Notes: a model not told the origin generated them from the sequence alone. DNA of 64,000 bases from Algoriphagus halophilus (GCF_900129785.1 NZ_FSRC01000001.1:1984001-2048000), one strand, 5' to 3'. Numbered from the stretch's first letter, positions 27,718-36,353 are shown. Numbers and translations: made by a program.

Positions 27718-28299
27718 ATGAAAAATCTAACTAAAACTCTATTAATTGCAATGACAATCAGCTTGGCTTTTGCCTGTAAGCAAAATGATCAAACTGAAGG
27801 GAATGAAGAGCACATGAACCATACAGAAGAAATGGATCATGAGAATCATGACACAATGGACCATGGCTCCAATTCAGGATCCATGGCATCTGTTTCATTT
27901 GAAGACAAGCAGGTTTCTGAAGCTGTAAATGCCTATTTAGGTTTAAAGGATGCCTTGGTGGAAACAAATGGAGAAAAAGCCAAAGAAGCTGCAAATGAAC
28001 TGCTATCCATTTTAGGAAACTCCAGCATTGAAGGAAAATCTGAAATGGAAGTTGAGGTAAAGAAAATTGCCGAGACTACAGATACAGATGCTCAGAGAGT
28101 ATCATTTGATGTGGTTTCAAACCAAATGATTCAATTGGTTAAGAGTTCTGTATTGACCGAAGGAAAATTATACAAGCAATATTGCCCTATGGCAAAAAAC
28201 AATGAAGGTGCATTTTGGTTAAGTGTTTCCAATGAAATAAGAAACCCTTATTTCGGAGATAAAATGCTAAAGTGCGGTTCAGTTGAAGAGGAAATTTAA
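27718..28299 (+). CDS. DUF3347 lipoprotein, probable copper-binding
   Basis: This 193-aa lipoprotein has the lipobox LAFAC at residues 17-21, a Met/His-rich linker (HMNHTEEMDHENHDTMDHG, about 31-52) and a DUF3347 domain (about 58-190) ending in QYCPMAKN and NPYFGDKMLKCG. The same two Cys/Met-containing motifs are found in the C-terminal part of CusB upstream, so the two domains are paralogous. It is likely to bind and hand over periplasmic copper. It is the last gene of the cus operon and is followed by a strong terminator. Confidence 0.85.
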   Translation: MKNLTKTLLIAMTISLAFACKQNDQTEGNEEHMNHTEEMDHENHDTMDHGSNSGSMASVSFEDKQVSEAVNAYLGLKDALVETNGEKAKEAANELLSILGNSSIEGKSEMEVEVKKIAETTDTDAQRVSFDVVSNQMIQLVKSSVLTEGKLYKQYCPMAKNNEGAFWLSVSNEIRNPYFGDKMLKCGSVEEEI

Positions 28300-28328
28300 A
28301 TCTTACCCTTTTTTTAACTTAACGCCTG

Positions 28329-28357
28329 AGCCCCAGATTTATCTGGGGCTTTTTTTA
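28329..28357. terminator. Bidirectional terminator between convergent genes
   Basis: A 10-bp stem (AGCCCCAGAT / ATCTGGGGCT) with almost no loop is followed by seven T. It lies between the DUF3347 gene (plus) and the TonB receptor (minus), overlapping the receptor stop codon, and serves at least the plus strand. Confidence 0.88.
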
Positions 28358-30631
28358 TAAGGTAAATCTTACTCCCAAAAACCCTCTGATTCCCTGATTA
28401 GGGGCAAAAACATAAGTTGGATCAAAGGTCAAGGCATTTGGATTCTCGGGAGTGGGCATGACCGTACCATCTGGATTAAATACCACATTTTTATCAAATG
28501 GATCAAATGACCTGGCAATACTATTAGCCGGTGGCGTAAAATTCAGCAGGTTTTTAACACCAGCATAAACTTCCCACTGCGCTCCAATTCCTTTGGTGAG
28601 CTGTATGTTTTGGATACTCCACCAAGAAGAAAATTCATCTCTATCATCCAATTCCCCAAGCAAAGGCAATCGCATCGGGCTGTACACATTACCGGTATAA
28701 TCAATGGTCAAACCGAGTCTGGGGATATCGTATCCAATCGACCACACCCCTGAAAACCTCTCGGTTAACAATTGCCTTCTCTTGACTCCTTCTTCTTCTA
28801 TAGATACATCCATTAAAGTGGCACCAGCGGTAATGGATAGTCCATTTGCCCAAGCCACATCCAAGTTGGTGGAAACTCCTTTTGAAACAGCAGACCCATC
28901 TAAATTTGCATAAATGATCTGATTGGCATTTGTTTCATAATCCGGGACGATTCTATTGGTAAAATAGGTGTAAAACACGGTAGCATCAATCCCCACGAAA
29001 GTACCCTTATTGGAATAGATTTTCTTCACAAAATTAATGTTGGTATTCCAACTTTGTTCAGGCTTTAGCTCTCCCTCAAAAACTACTTCCCTAGCCCCAG
29101 TTAAAGCTGCATGATCCTCTGTAAAGACATTAGCAACCCTAAATCCATTGCCCACCGAAACCCTGAGCGCTGTGGTTTTATCATGGGAGGATAATTTATA
29201 ATTCAACCTGGGGGAGAAAATGGAACCATGAACCGAATTATAATCATAACGGGCTCCAAGCAAAAGACTTTGTGTTTCTTGAAATTTGATCTCATCCTGA
29301 ATAAAAACCCCAGGTAAATGGATGATAGAAGGCATATTCCGTTCACCATCCCCAGAAGAAGTGACCGGAGTATCATCATCGTAATAGGTATAGCGATAAG
29401 CCAAACCCGATAAGAAATGATGGGAGGAGATCGTTTTTGTCCATGTCAACTGCCCAAAACCTATGTATTGGTCAGCATTATAAATGGTCGTCCCATACAC
29501 TGAGTTTTGACGATGTCCGTTTGCAGAAAACATCAGGCTTAAAGCTTCTGAACTGGGTAATTGGTAGGTACCAAAGGTCTCCCATCGACTGGTGTAAATA
29601 CTTTCCCCATATATATCATCTCCTCCTCTATTGCTTTTCTCCCAATTCATTTCTCCTCCCCATCTATCTTCATATACATACCTGGCTGCAATATTGAAAA
29701 TTCTGTTCTCAGGTCTTTTCACATTGAATTTTTGAAAAATTGAAATCCGCTTTGAAAGGGTTAGGTCGGTGAAACCATCCTGATTGTTGTCAATGGGGTG
29801 ATCATAATAAAAACCATTGATTCCGGTGAGTGACTGGACATTGGATCCAAATTCACTACGGAAGCCCAAATCCATGTTAAACTCACCCCAACCTGTCCCA
29901 TATATGTCCGCGGATACTAAGGGAGCTGCGTCGGGACTTTTGGTAATCACATTGATTAAACCACCTACTGCCTCGGATCCATACAAGGTGGAAGCAGGCC
30001 CTTTCACCACTTCTACCCTATTGATCAATGATTGTGGGATGCCTGTAAGCCCGTAGACAGTTGCCAGACCAGATACAATGGGCATTCCATCGATCAATAC
30101 CATGGTATATGGACCTTCTAATCCATTGATATGAATATCACCGGTATTACAAACATTGCAATTGATTTGTGGTCTGACTCCATTTACATTTTGCAATGAT
30201 TCGAATACAGAGGGAGTAGGATTGGCTCTAAAGAACTTTGCAGAATACACTTCCACAGGAACAGGACTATCCAATTTAGAAACTTCCTGCATGGTCCCAC
30301 TTACTACTACCTCATCTAAGCCAGCATCCATTTCTTCCAGTTCAAAAACCAATTGAGTGGCTTCTTCTGATGGGACTTTAACAGCAGATGAAATGGTTTT
30401 AAACCCTATTCTTGAAACTTGCAGGACATAGGTGTCCGAGGTATTTACCTGGATATTGAATTCCCCATTTTCATCAGTGACCGCCCCAACTGAAGTTCCT
30501 TTTAGGATTACATTGGCAAATTCCACCACCTCCCCTTGGGATAAAACTTTGCCTTTCACCCGGAAGTCCTGTCCGAAGGAATCCAGATAAATCCCTGATA
30601 TAAAAAGAAATACTAGTACTAGTCGAAGCAT
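28355..30631 (-). CDS. TonB-dependent metal/siderophore receptor
   Basis: This 758-aa protein has a signal peptide (about 1-20), a carboxypeptidase-like domain (about 24-105, RVKGKVLSQGEVVEFANVIL), a plug with NCNVCNTGDIHINGLEG and VVKGPASTLYGSEAVGGLIN (about 120-235) and a 22-strand-type barrel. The Cys pair in NCNVCNTG is shared by a Bacteroidota group of receptors linked to metal regulators. Next to it, divergently, lies a DtxR/MntR repressor, and the promoter has a palindrome in its core. Iron or manganese uptake is therefore the best guess. It is not part of the cus operon, which converges on it. Confidence 0.88.
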   Translation of the reverse strand: MLRLVLVFLFISGIYLDSFGQDFRVKGKVLSQGEVVEFANVILKGTSVGAVTDENGEFNIQVNTSDTYVLQVSRIGFKTISSAVKVPSEEATQLVFELEEMDAGLDEVVVSGTMQEVSKLDSPVPVEVYSAKFFRANPTPSVFESLQNVNGVRPQINCNVCNTGDIHINGLEGPYTMVLIDGMPIVSGLATVYGLTGIPQSLINRVEVVKGPASTLYGSEAVGGLINVITKSPDAAPLVSADIYGTGWGEFNMDLGFRSEFGSNVQSLTGINGFYYDHPIDNNQDGFTDLTLSKRISIFQKFNVKRPENRIFNIAARYVYEDRWGGEMNWEKSNRGGDDIYGESIYTSRWETFGTYQLPSSEALSLMFSANGHRQNSVYGTTIYNADQYIGFGQLTWTKTISSHHFLSGLAYRYTYYDDDTPVTSSGDGERNMPSIIHLPGVFIQDEIKFQETQSLLLGARYDYNSVHGSIFSPRLNYKLSSHDKTTALRVSVGNGFRVANVFTEDHAALTGAREVVFEGELKPEQSWNTNINFVKKIYSNKGTFVGIDATVFYTYFTNRIVPDYETNANQIIYANLDGSAVSKGVSTNLDVAWANGLSITAGATLMDVSIEEEGVKRRQLLTERFSGVWSIGYDIPRLGLTIDYTGNVYSPMRLPLLGELDDRDEFSSWWSIQNIQLTKGIGAQWEVYAGVKNLLNFTPPANSIARSFDPFDKNVVFNPDGTVMPTPENPNALTFDPTYVFAPNQGIRGFLGVRFTL

Positions 30632-30664
30632 ATATAATAGGCTAATTTAATTCATTAGAATACT

Positions 30665-30695
30665 CAAAAGTAATTTGTTAGAATCTTCTAACAAA
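30665..30695 (-). promoter_or_regulatory. Bacteroidota-type promoter of the TonB receptor
   Basis: Read on the minus strand, a -33 TTTG (30695-30692), a spacer of exactly 19 bases and a -7 TACTTTTG (30672-30665) match the TTTG-N19-TAnnTTTG consensus at every fixed position. The predicted start is near 30658, giving a leader of about 27 bases to the ATG at 30631. Confidence 0.75.
30674..30695. promoter_or_regulatory. 22-bp palindrome, probable DtxR/MntR operator
   Basis: Perfect 10-bp arms TTTGTTAGAA / TTCTAACAAA are separated by two bases. The palindrome contains the TTAG-n6-CTAA core seen in operators of DtxR/IdeR-type repressors, overlaps the -33 box and fills the -33/-7 spacer of the receptor promoter. 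It is 50 bases before the repressor's own start. Binding would block RNA polymerase. Confidence 0.7.
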
Positions 30696-30744
30696 ATTGT
30701 TTTCTAAATATTTTATTTAATATTTGAATACTAAATCATTATTC

Positions 30745-31404
30745 ATGGCCTCTCAAACAGAAGAAAACTACTTAAAATCATTGTTCAACTTGGCAAATGA
30801 AGCTGGAGAAGTAAACATCTCAGAATTAGCCCATCAAATGCAGGTAAGTATGCCTACCGTGAATAGCATGGTAAAAACCCTTCAAAAAAACGGTTGGTTG
30901 ATCTATGAGAAATACAAACCTGTTACCCTTACCTCAGAAGGAAAAAAAGAGGCGGCATTGGTCATTAGGAAACATCGCTTGACAGAAATGTTTTTGGTGA
31001 AAAAGATGGGATTTGGCTGGGAAGAAGTTCATGAAATTGCTGAACAAATCGAGCATATTCATTCTCCAAAATTTTTCGAAAGAATGGATGAAATGATGGG
31101 ACATCCTACTGTTGACCCTCATGGTTCTCCCATTCCTGATAAGATGGGTAGAATTCAAGAGGTCAGTTATTTCACATTATCTAAATGCAAAACAGGCCAA
31201 ATTGTAAACTTAGCAGCATTGACCAACTCCTCTACCGAATTTTTGGAGTTTTTAAATAGTAGGGAACTGAGATTAGGAATTGAACTTCAGGTGATATCCA
31301 TTGAGCCTTACGATCAAAGCATGGTAGTCAGTTTTGAAGGCCATCCCTCAGAAACCTTAAGTGAAAAAGTCTGTGATCGTTTATTGGTAAGATTAGTAGG
31401 CTAA
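30745..31404 (+). CDS. DtxR/MntR-family metal-dependent repressor
   Basis: This 219-aa protein starts at ATG 30745 (MASQTEENYLKSLF); a TTG seven codons earlier is rejected because the family begins like this. The N-terminal winged helix (about 1-65, ISELAHQMQVSMPTVNSMVK) is followed by the metal-binding and dimerisation domain (about 66-140) with His/Glu/Met-rich ligands (HRLTEMFL, EQIEHIHS, GHPTVDPHGSPIPD) and a C-terminal FeoA/SH3-like domain (about 150-217). Metal choice (Fe or Mn) cannot be settled from sequence. It is divergent from a TonB receptor that carries a palindrome in its promoter. Confidence 0.92.
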   Translation: MASQTEENYLKSLFNLANEAGEVNISELAHQMQVSMPTVNSMVKTLQKNGWLIYEKYKPVTLTSEGKKEAALVIRKHRLTEMFLVKKMGFGWEEVHEIAEQIEHIHSPKFFERMDEMMGHPTVDPHGSPIPDKMGRIQEVSYFTLSKCKTGQIVNLAALTNSSTEFLEFLNSRELRLGIELQVISIEPYDQSMVVSFEGHPSETLSEKVCDRLLVRLVG

Positions 31405-31428
31405 ACAAGCTTCCGGAGCTAAGAATTA

Positions 31429-31848
31429 TCAATACTTCCAGGATCTGTTTGCTTTTTTCTCCGCTTGGGATTTTTTTGATTTCAGACGTTTCTCCACGGC
31501 TCCTTTTCCTGGCTTCGTGGCTTTTCTTGCTTTCTTTTTCTCTAGGCTCTTTTGGATGAGTTTATAAAATTTCCGAATGGCGATCTCTTTATTTTGCAAC
31601 TGGGAACGTTTTTCCTGCGCTTGGATCTGCAGCAGACCTTCGTCAGTAATTTTATTTTTCAGTTTTTCCCGGATCAAGGTTTTCTCCTCCTCCGTCAAGA
31701 ACATGGAGTTTTCCAGATCAAAGGACAACTGCACTTTGGTCTCCACTTTATTGACATGCTGACCTCCTGCCCCACCACTTCTGGATGTCTGAAAATTCAT
31801 TTCGGACAAAAAATCACCTTTCTCAATTCTTTCTCTTAGTGTTTGCAT
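31429..31848 (-). CDS. arfB: Peptidyl-tRNA hydrolase ArfB (stalled-ribosome rescue)
   Basis: This 139-aa protein is a stand-alone RF-1-type domain. The catalytic GGQ is at residues 28-30 within SRSGGAGGQHVNK. The C-terminal tail is Lys/Arg-rich (KKKARKATKPGKGAVEKR), which in the family enters the empty mRNA channel of a stalled ribosome. The length is as expected. It converges on the DtxR gene with 24 bases between them, without a clear terminator. Confidence 0.95.
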   Translation of the reverse strand: MQTLRERIEKGDFLSEMNFQTSRSGGAGGQHVNKVETKVQLSFDLENSMFLTEEEKTLIREKLKNKITDEGLLQIQAQEKRSQLQNKEIAIRKFYKLIQKSLEKKKARKATKPGKGAVEKRLKSKKSQAEKKANRSWKY

Positions 31849-31902
31849 TGAATCGCTACTCTTTTATGGACGTGGAATCTCTTAAGGAGGCAAGTTAAGG
31901 GC

Positions 31903-31918
31903 TTTCATTTAAATGAAA
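31903..31918. promoter_or_regulatory. 16-bp palindrome between arfB and the epimerase-like gene
   Basis: TTTCATTT / AAATGAAA is a perfect palindrome. A degenerate second version (ATTCATTTGGATGAAC) lies 32 bases downstream at 31935-31950, about three helical turns away. It may be an operator for the gene at 32035; AT-rich palindromes arise easily by chance. Confidence 0.3.
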
Positions 31919-32034
31919 TAATCACCTACTATCCATTCATTTGGATGAACGGATGATTTTAAAACTAATTCTTAAAAAAAATGCTAATTTGATTTCCTTA
32001 ATCAACCTCATCCTATTGACTAACCCAAAATACT

Positions 32035-33063
32035 ATGAAAAACAGAAGAGAATTTCTCATCAAATCTGCCCTCGGTGTAGCTGGGCTTGTAGCGGCTCCC
32101 GCCTGGTTACAAGGTGCACCATCCCTCATCAAATCCTATAACAAACCGAATTCACTGATCAATGGTGTGCAGATAGGTTGCATTACCTATTCTTTTCGAT
32201 CCATGCCTGATCAAAGCGCAGAAGCTACCTTGAAATATGTGACCGATTCCGGGTTGAGTGCGATAGAACTGATGGGAGATCCTGCCGAAAGTTTTGCTGG
32301 AATGCCTTCCTCTCCTGTAAATCGGATGCGAATGTTCCAGCTCATGAGAAAACAAAGAGATGGCGGAGAATTAAGCAGTGCAGAAAAATCCGAATTGGAT
32401 GAAATGCGTGCTGCCGGAGAAGCATACAGCAAAGAAGTAGCTGAATGGAGAGCGAAAGCTGACATGAAAAAATTCGAGGACCTGCGCAAAATGTACAAAG
32501 CTGCAGGTGTTAGTATTTATGCCTTCAAGCCAAGTGCATTTGGTAAAAACAATACAGATGCAGAGATTAATTATGGAATGAAAGCAGCCAAAGCATTGGG
32601 AGCAAGCCATGTTACTTTAGAACATCCTTCTGATGATGCGCACACGTTAAAGCTTGGAAAAATGGCAGAGAAAAACGGGATTTCTGTGGGCTATCATGGC
32701 CATGAACAGGAAACGTTTACCTTCTGGGATACCGCTATTAGTCAAAGTCCCAAAAATGGACTGAACCTAGATGCTGGCCATTACATCGCTGCTGGAAACA
32801 CAGACCTGATTCCTTTGATAGAAAAACAACACAAGCATATTCTAAGTATGCATACCAAAGACCGGCAAACTCCTGCGAATGGGAAAGGTAATTTGGCCTG
32901 GGGCTCTGGTGATACCCCTATCCCTGAATTATTAAACTTGATGAAAACCAATAAATATAAGTTCCCAGCTACCATTGAATTGGAGTATCAAGTCCCTGAA
33001 GGATCTGATGCGGTCAAAGAAGTTCAGAAATGTGTAGAATTTTGTGAAAAGGCTCTTAGCTGA
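32035..33063 (+). CDS. Tat-exported sugar phosphate isomerase/epimerase-like TIM-barrel protein
   Basis: This 342-aa protein begins with a twin-arginine-type signal (KNRREFLIKSALGVAGLVAA). From about residue 40 it is a xylose-isomerase-like TIM barrel (AP endonuclease 2 family) with metal-ligand segments SAIELMG, VTLEHPS, VGYHGHEQE, LNLDAGHY and SMHTKDRQ, and a closing ATIELEYQ. Glu, His and Asp ligands for a divalent metal are present. Exported members are common in Bacteroidota and Planctomycetota and act on periplasmic sugars, often with keto-sugar enzymes; the actual substrate is unknown. It stands alone and is closed by a terminator. Confidence 0.85.
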   Translation: MKNRREFLIKSALGVAGLVAAPAWLQGAPSLIKSYNKPNSLINGVQIGCITYSFRSMPDQSAEATLKYVTDSGLSAIELMGDPAESFAGMPSSPVNRMRMFQLMRKQRDGGELSSAEKSELDEMRAAGEAYSKEVAEWRAKADMKKFEDLRKMYKAAGVSIYAFKPSAFGKNNTDAEINYGMKAAKALGASHVTLEHPSDDAHTLKLGKMAEKNGISVGYHGHEQETFTFWDTAISQSPKNGLNLDAGHYIAAGNTDLIPLIEKQHKHILSMHTKDRQTPANGKGNLAWGSGDTPIPELLNLMKTNKYKFPATIELEYQVPEGSDAVKEVQKCVEFCEKALS

Positions 33064-33087
33064 TCCATACTGGGCTTAAAAAAACAA

Positions 33088-33114
33088 AAACCGCAGCAAT
33101 GCTGCGGTTTTCTA
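33088..33114. terminator. Terminator between the epimerase-like gene and dps
   Basis: A 10-bp stem (AAACCGCAGC / GCTGCGGTTT) with a 3-base loop is followed by TTCT on the plus strand and by a T-rich run on the minus strand, so it can serve both convergent genes. Confidence 0.85.
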
Positions 33115-33133
33115 ATTTGGTTGTGTTTGGTAA

Positions 33134-33649
33134 TTATTTTACAAACATAGTAAACATCCACATTCTTTTTTCCAAATCTCCTACGAATGCAGTCAACATG
33201 TCTTCTGTAGCGATATCTCCAGCCTCTCCAGCTTCTTCAGCTACTTTTCTATGGGACTTGGCAAGAATCCCCAATCCATCAATGACATGCTTCACACACT
33301 CTTCCCCATTGGAAACATCGGTGATTTCTTTATGGATGCTGTTTTTCAAATAATCAGAATACGCATGCTTAGGTTTAAACCCAATGGTGACGACACGCTC
33401 TGCTAAATCATCAATGTTTTGATACAGTTTCGTATAGAGTTCCTCAAACTTCTCATGTAATTCAAAGAAGTTTTCTCCTTTAACATTCCAGTGGAATCCT
33501 CTTACGTTCTGATAAAAAATATGATAATCTGACAGTAGATCATTCATATTACTAGCCAAATTGGTCATGGCTTTATTATCCAGTTTTAAATGATTTTCGA
33601 GTGTTGCTTTATTCGTGTTCATTGTATTTGTGTTAGTTAAGTTATCCAT
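33134..33649 (-). CDS. dps: Dps-family ferritin-like DNA-protection protein
   Basis: This 171-aa protein oxidises and stores iron and protects DNA under stress. The ferroxidase-site residues of Dps dodecamers are visible: His in YQNVRGFHWNVKGENFFELH and Asp/Glu in FEELYTKLYQNIDDLAERV. The start could be residue 1 (33649) or the Met at residue 10 (33622); the longer form adds a polar tail as many Dps have. It is read alone on the minus strand. The 243 bases upstream hold only a terminator of the neighbouring gene. Confidence 0.93.
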   Translation of the reverse strand: MDNLTNTNTMNTNKATLENHLKLDNKAMTNLASNMNDLLSDYHIFYQNVRGFHWNVKGENFFELHEKFEELYTKLYQNIDDLAERVVTIGFKPKHAYSDYLKNSIHKEITDVSNGEECVKHVIDGLGILAKSHRKVAEEAGEAGDIATEDMLTAFVGDLEKRMWMFTMFVK

Positions 33650-33840
33650 GCCATTTAAAGTGCAAGGTTCTCGCCACTATCCTGACTTCCATAGATTCCA
33701 TGGTTAACCAGTAGATTTCATACCAATCTTTTGAGTCTTTCATAAGATCCAACACATCATTTGGAATTCTAAAATTCGGGTAGGTTTGCTGGGAAAATCA
33801 GCATGAAAATACTTCCCCAAACTGTTGAGCCTATTGCACA

Positions 33841-33874
33841 AAAAAAGGCCCTCAACCTATTGAGAGCCTTTTTT
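33841..33874 (-). terminator. Terminator of the NtrC-type regulator gene
   Basis: Stem AGGC plus CTCAA pairs with TTGAG plus GCCT around one mismatch and a 4-base loop, with T-runs on both sides. It lies 19 bases past the stop of the minus-strand regulator. Confidence 0.8.
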
Positions 33875-33892
33875 AAATTCCAATTCTCGAAT

Positions 33893-35308
33893 TTATAAAT
33901 CGTATTGCTTCATCTTATTGAATAATGTTTTCCGATCAATCCCCAATTGCTTGGCAGCTTTGGTTCGATTGTATTTTACCTCTTCCAACACCTTCCTTAA
34001 CACTTCTGCTTCTGCTTCAGCAGCTGCATCTTTTAAATTGACCGGGGTATGATTAGAAGATGTTTTGATACTTTTTGATTCAGAACCTGAATCTGTAAAG
34101 TTAAATTTTCGAGCATATACTACTTCTGGTGGTAATGCTGATACGGTCATTTTTTCACCATCGGTTAGGAGAGTGGCCCTTCGGATCACATTTCTCATTT
34201 CGCGGAGGTTACCAGGCCAAACATATTCTTTAAACACTTCCATCACCTCATCATCGAACCCTTTTACGGATTTCTTCAATTCTTCATTGGATAAATTGAG
34301 GAAGTGTAATGCAAATGCTTCAATATCGTCTTTTCTTTCTCTTAGAGGAGGAACAGTAATACTAAATTCGTTGAATCTGAAATACAGATCCTCTCGGAAT
34401 TTATTCTCCTGAACAGCCTTACGAAGATCCTCGTTGGAGGCTACAATAATTCGGACATCAATGGATTTATCCTTGGTCCCCCCAATTCTTCTCAATTTCC
34501 TTTCTTGGACCAATCGCAACAAACCCACTTGCACCTCATAAGATAAATTGGAAATTTCATCCAGGAATATGGTTCCTCCATTGGCCAGTTCAAATTGACC
34601 AGGCTTTTCTGCATGAGCTCCTGTAAATGATCCTTTTTCATGCCCCCAAAGTTCGCTACCCGCTAATTCTTTGGTGAGGGCCCCACAATCCACTGCTATA
34701 AAAGGTTTCCCTGCTCTTTCACTTTGATCATGAATTAAGCGGGCAATGTTTTCTTTACCAGCTCCACTTTCTCCGTAGATGACTACACTTAAATTGGTAG
34801 GGGCTACCAATTTCACTTCCTTATAAAGTTTCTTGGATTCCTTTCCTGTCCCTTTCAAAAAATCAGAATTGGCCTCTGACTTTTGGCTCTTCTTATTGGC
34901 TTTTGTATCAGCCTTGTCCAGCGTAACCGTGTTTACTTTTTCCTCTTTTTGAATTGCCAGTGCCCGTTCAATTAAACTAATGATTTCATCAGGAATCAAA
35001 GGTTTCGTGATGTAGTCAAAAGCTCCTTTTTTGATGACTTCTACTGCAATTTTCACATCCGCATAACCGGTAATAATTGCTACCTGTGTTCCAGGAGAAA
35101 TGATTCGTACTCTTGCCAGCACATCTCGCCCCTCCATATCCCGCAATTTAAAATCACAAAAAATTAAGTCATAGTACGTATTTTTAACCATTTCAAGACC
35201 GTTTTTACCTGAAATAGTGGTTTCGACATCGTAGCCTTTTTTAGTTAAAAAACGCTCTAATAATTGGCAAATGTCAATATTGTCATCGATTACAAGAATC
35301 TTTGCCAT
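33893..35308 (-). CDS. NtrC-type sigma-54-dependent response regulator
   Basis: This 471-aa protein has an N-terminal receiver (about 1-118; acidic DDN, phospho-Asp in LIFCDFKLRDMEG, Lys in ITKPL), a linker, a sigma-54 interaction AAA+ domain (about 155-385; Walker A GESGAGKE, the sigma-54 contact loop GSFTGA, Walker B GGTIFLDEI) and a C-terminal Fis-type helix-turn-helix (about 430-468, NRTKAAKQLGIDRKTLFNKM). The contact loop has Ser in place of the usual Ala. It activates sigma-54 promoters on phosphorylation. It is cotranscribed with a stand-alone receiver 11 bases upstream. No cognate kinase is adjacent on the same strand. Confidence 0.95.
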   Translation of the reverse strand: MAKILVIDDNIDICQLLERFLTKKGYDVETTISGKNGLEMVKNTYYDLIFCDFKLRDMEGRDVLARVRIISPGTQVAIITGYADVKIAVEVIKKGAFDYITKPLIPDEIISLIERALAIQKEEKVNTVTLDKADTKANKKSQKSEANSDFLKGTGKESKKLYKEVKLVAPTNLSVVIYGESGAGKENIARLIHDQSERAGKPFIAVDCGALTKELAGSELWGHEKGSFTGAHAEKPGQFELANGGTIFLDEISNLSYEVQVGLLRLVQERKLRRIGGTKDKSIDVRIIVASNEDLRKAVQENKFREDLYFRFNEFSITVPPLRERKDDIEAFALHFLNLSNEELKKSVKGFDDEVMEVFKEYVWPGNLREMRNVIRRATLLTDGEKMTVSALPPEVVYARKFNFTDSGSESKSIKTSSNHTPVNLKDAAAEAEAEVLRKVLEEVKYNRTKAAKQLGIDRKTLFNKMKQYDL

Positions 35309-35319
35309 GGTGATAAATA

Positions 35320-35691
35320 TTAATTGTTGAAAATATCTTTTTGAATAACCTGCTCTAATCTTGCTAGGTTGAAAGGCTTACTCAAGAAATGAAGGGCTCC
35401 TGATTTGATTGCTTCTTCCCTGGCTTCTAAATGATCAAAGGCACTCATCATGATCACATTTAGTGAATCAAAATCTTGAGCCCATTTTTTCAATTCCTTC
35501 AACCCATTGCCATCGGGCAAGTTAACGTCCAAGAAAATTAGGTTAGGATTCCTTTCATTAACTAGTTGCCTTCCTTCAGAAAGAGTCCCTGCGGAAAACA
35601 CTTCGTATCCTTTTCTGGCTAAGAATCGAGATAATAGTGCTCTGATTTCTAATTCATCATCCACTACAAGGATCACATTATTCTTCATCAC
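35320..35691 (-). CDS. Stand-alone receiver-domain response regulator
   Basis: This 123-aa protein is a single CheY-like receiver: acidic VDDE near the start, phospho-Asp in LIFLDVNLPDGNG, Thr/Ser in MSAF and Lys in LSKPF. There is no output domain. It lies directly before the NtrC-type regulator and may relay phosphate between a distant kinase and that protein, or compete for it. Confidence 0.92.
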   Translation of the reverse strand: MMKNNVILVVDDELEIRALLSRFLARKGYEVFSAGTLSEGRQLVNERNPNLIFLDVNLPDGNGLKELKKWAQDFDSLNVIMMSAFDHLEAREEAIKSGALHFLSKPFNLARLEQVIQKDIFNN

Positions 35692-35782
35692 GTTTCGGCA
35701 TTTGAAATGGTTATTCAGAGTACTAAACTCAATTAATAGATTTATTTATTTTTTAATTATAGGGTCTAATTTGGATTAAAAG

Positions 35783-35811
35783 AAAAGGTACAGTCATTAA
35801 TTGTACCTTTT
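35783..35811 (-). terminator. Terminator of the ytxH-like gene
   Basis: A 10-bp stem (AAAAGGTACA / TGTACCTTTT) with a 9-base loop sits 17 bases past the stop on the minus strand and is followed there by a T-rich stretch. Confidence 0.8.
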
Positions 35812-35827
35812 CCTATTTTAATAAACC

Positions 35828-36103
35828 TTACTTCACTTTTTCTTTCGCGTTTTTAGCAGTTTCCTTCGCCGTCTCCTTCGCTGTTTGAAGCGCTGATTTG
35901 GTAGCATTCAACCCTTCCTGACTGGCAGAAAGTAATTTTGATTTAAGGTCCGTTGCAATGTTTTGAAAATCTGACAATAGGCTGTTTAACTTCTCTTTTT
36001 GTGGTTCGTATTGGTCTTTGTTCTTATAGAGAAAAGCACCAATCATTGCACCTGTTATTAATCCGCCTACCCAAATGGTTGTAGTTTTTAACTGTTTGTT
36101 CAT
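35828..36103 (-). CDS. YtxH-domain small membrane protein
   Basis: This 91-aa protein has one membrane helix (about 9-25, TIWVGGLITGAMIGAFLY) followed by a long, charged amphipathic helix with Ala/Lys repeats (TAKETAKETAKNAKEKVK). This is the layout of YtxH general-stress proteins. Its role is not known beyond association with stress. It neighbours another small stress-type membrane protein (36201-36353). Confidence 0.85.
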   Translation of the reverse strand: MNKQLKTTTIWVGGLITGAMIGAFLYKNKDQYEPQKEKLNSLLSDFQNIATDLKSKLLSASQEGLNATKSALQTAKETAKETAKNAKEKVK

Positions 36104-36200
36104 GTTCTTATGGTTTAAATGTTAGCTTTTAAGGAATTAAACGTAAGTCTTTAAAGCCTGATTCGATTTTAAGGTGATATCTTTGAAATAAATGGTGAGG

Positions 36201-36353
36201 TTAAATCCCTCTACCACTGATTAGCCTAAATAAGACTGCAATAACAGCCAATACTAAAAGGACGTGAATTAATCCTGTTGCACTATAGGCAAATACTCCG
36301 ATCAGCCACCCGATCAGGAGAATCACTGCGATAAAATATAATAGAGAACTCAT
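36201..36353 (-). CDS. lmo0937-family small membrane protein
   Basis: This 50-aa protein is two hydrophobic helices joined by a short turn: LLYFIAVILLIGWLIGVF, then ATGLIHVLLVLAVIAVLFRL, ending in ISGRGI. The pattern matches the lmo0937 family of stress-associated small membrane proteins. It reads from ATG at 36353 to TAA at 36201. It lies 97 bases upstream of the YtxH-like gene, in the same direction. Confidence 0.85.
   Translation of the reverse strand: MSSLLYFIAVILLIGWLIGVFAYSATGLIHVLLVLAVIAVLFRLISGRGI

Noticed and set aside
28355..30631. TonB receptor as part of the cus operon
   Set aside because: It is on the opposite strand, separated by a strong terminator, and has its own promoter next to a DtxR/MntR repressor.
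30724..30744. TTG start seven codons upstream for the DtxR/MntR gene
   Set aside because: The family begins at the TEENYLK segment; the ATG at 30745 fits and the extra residues have no counterpart.
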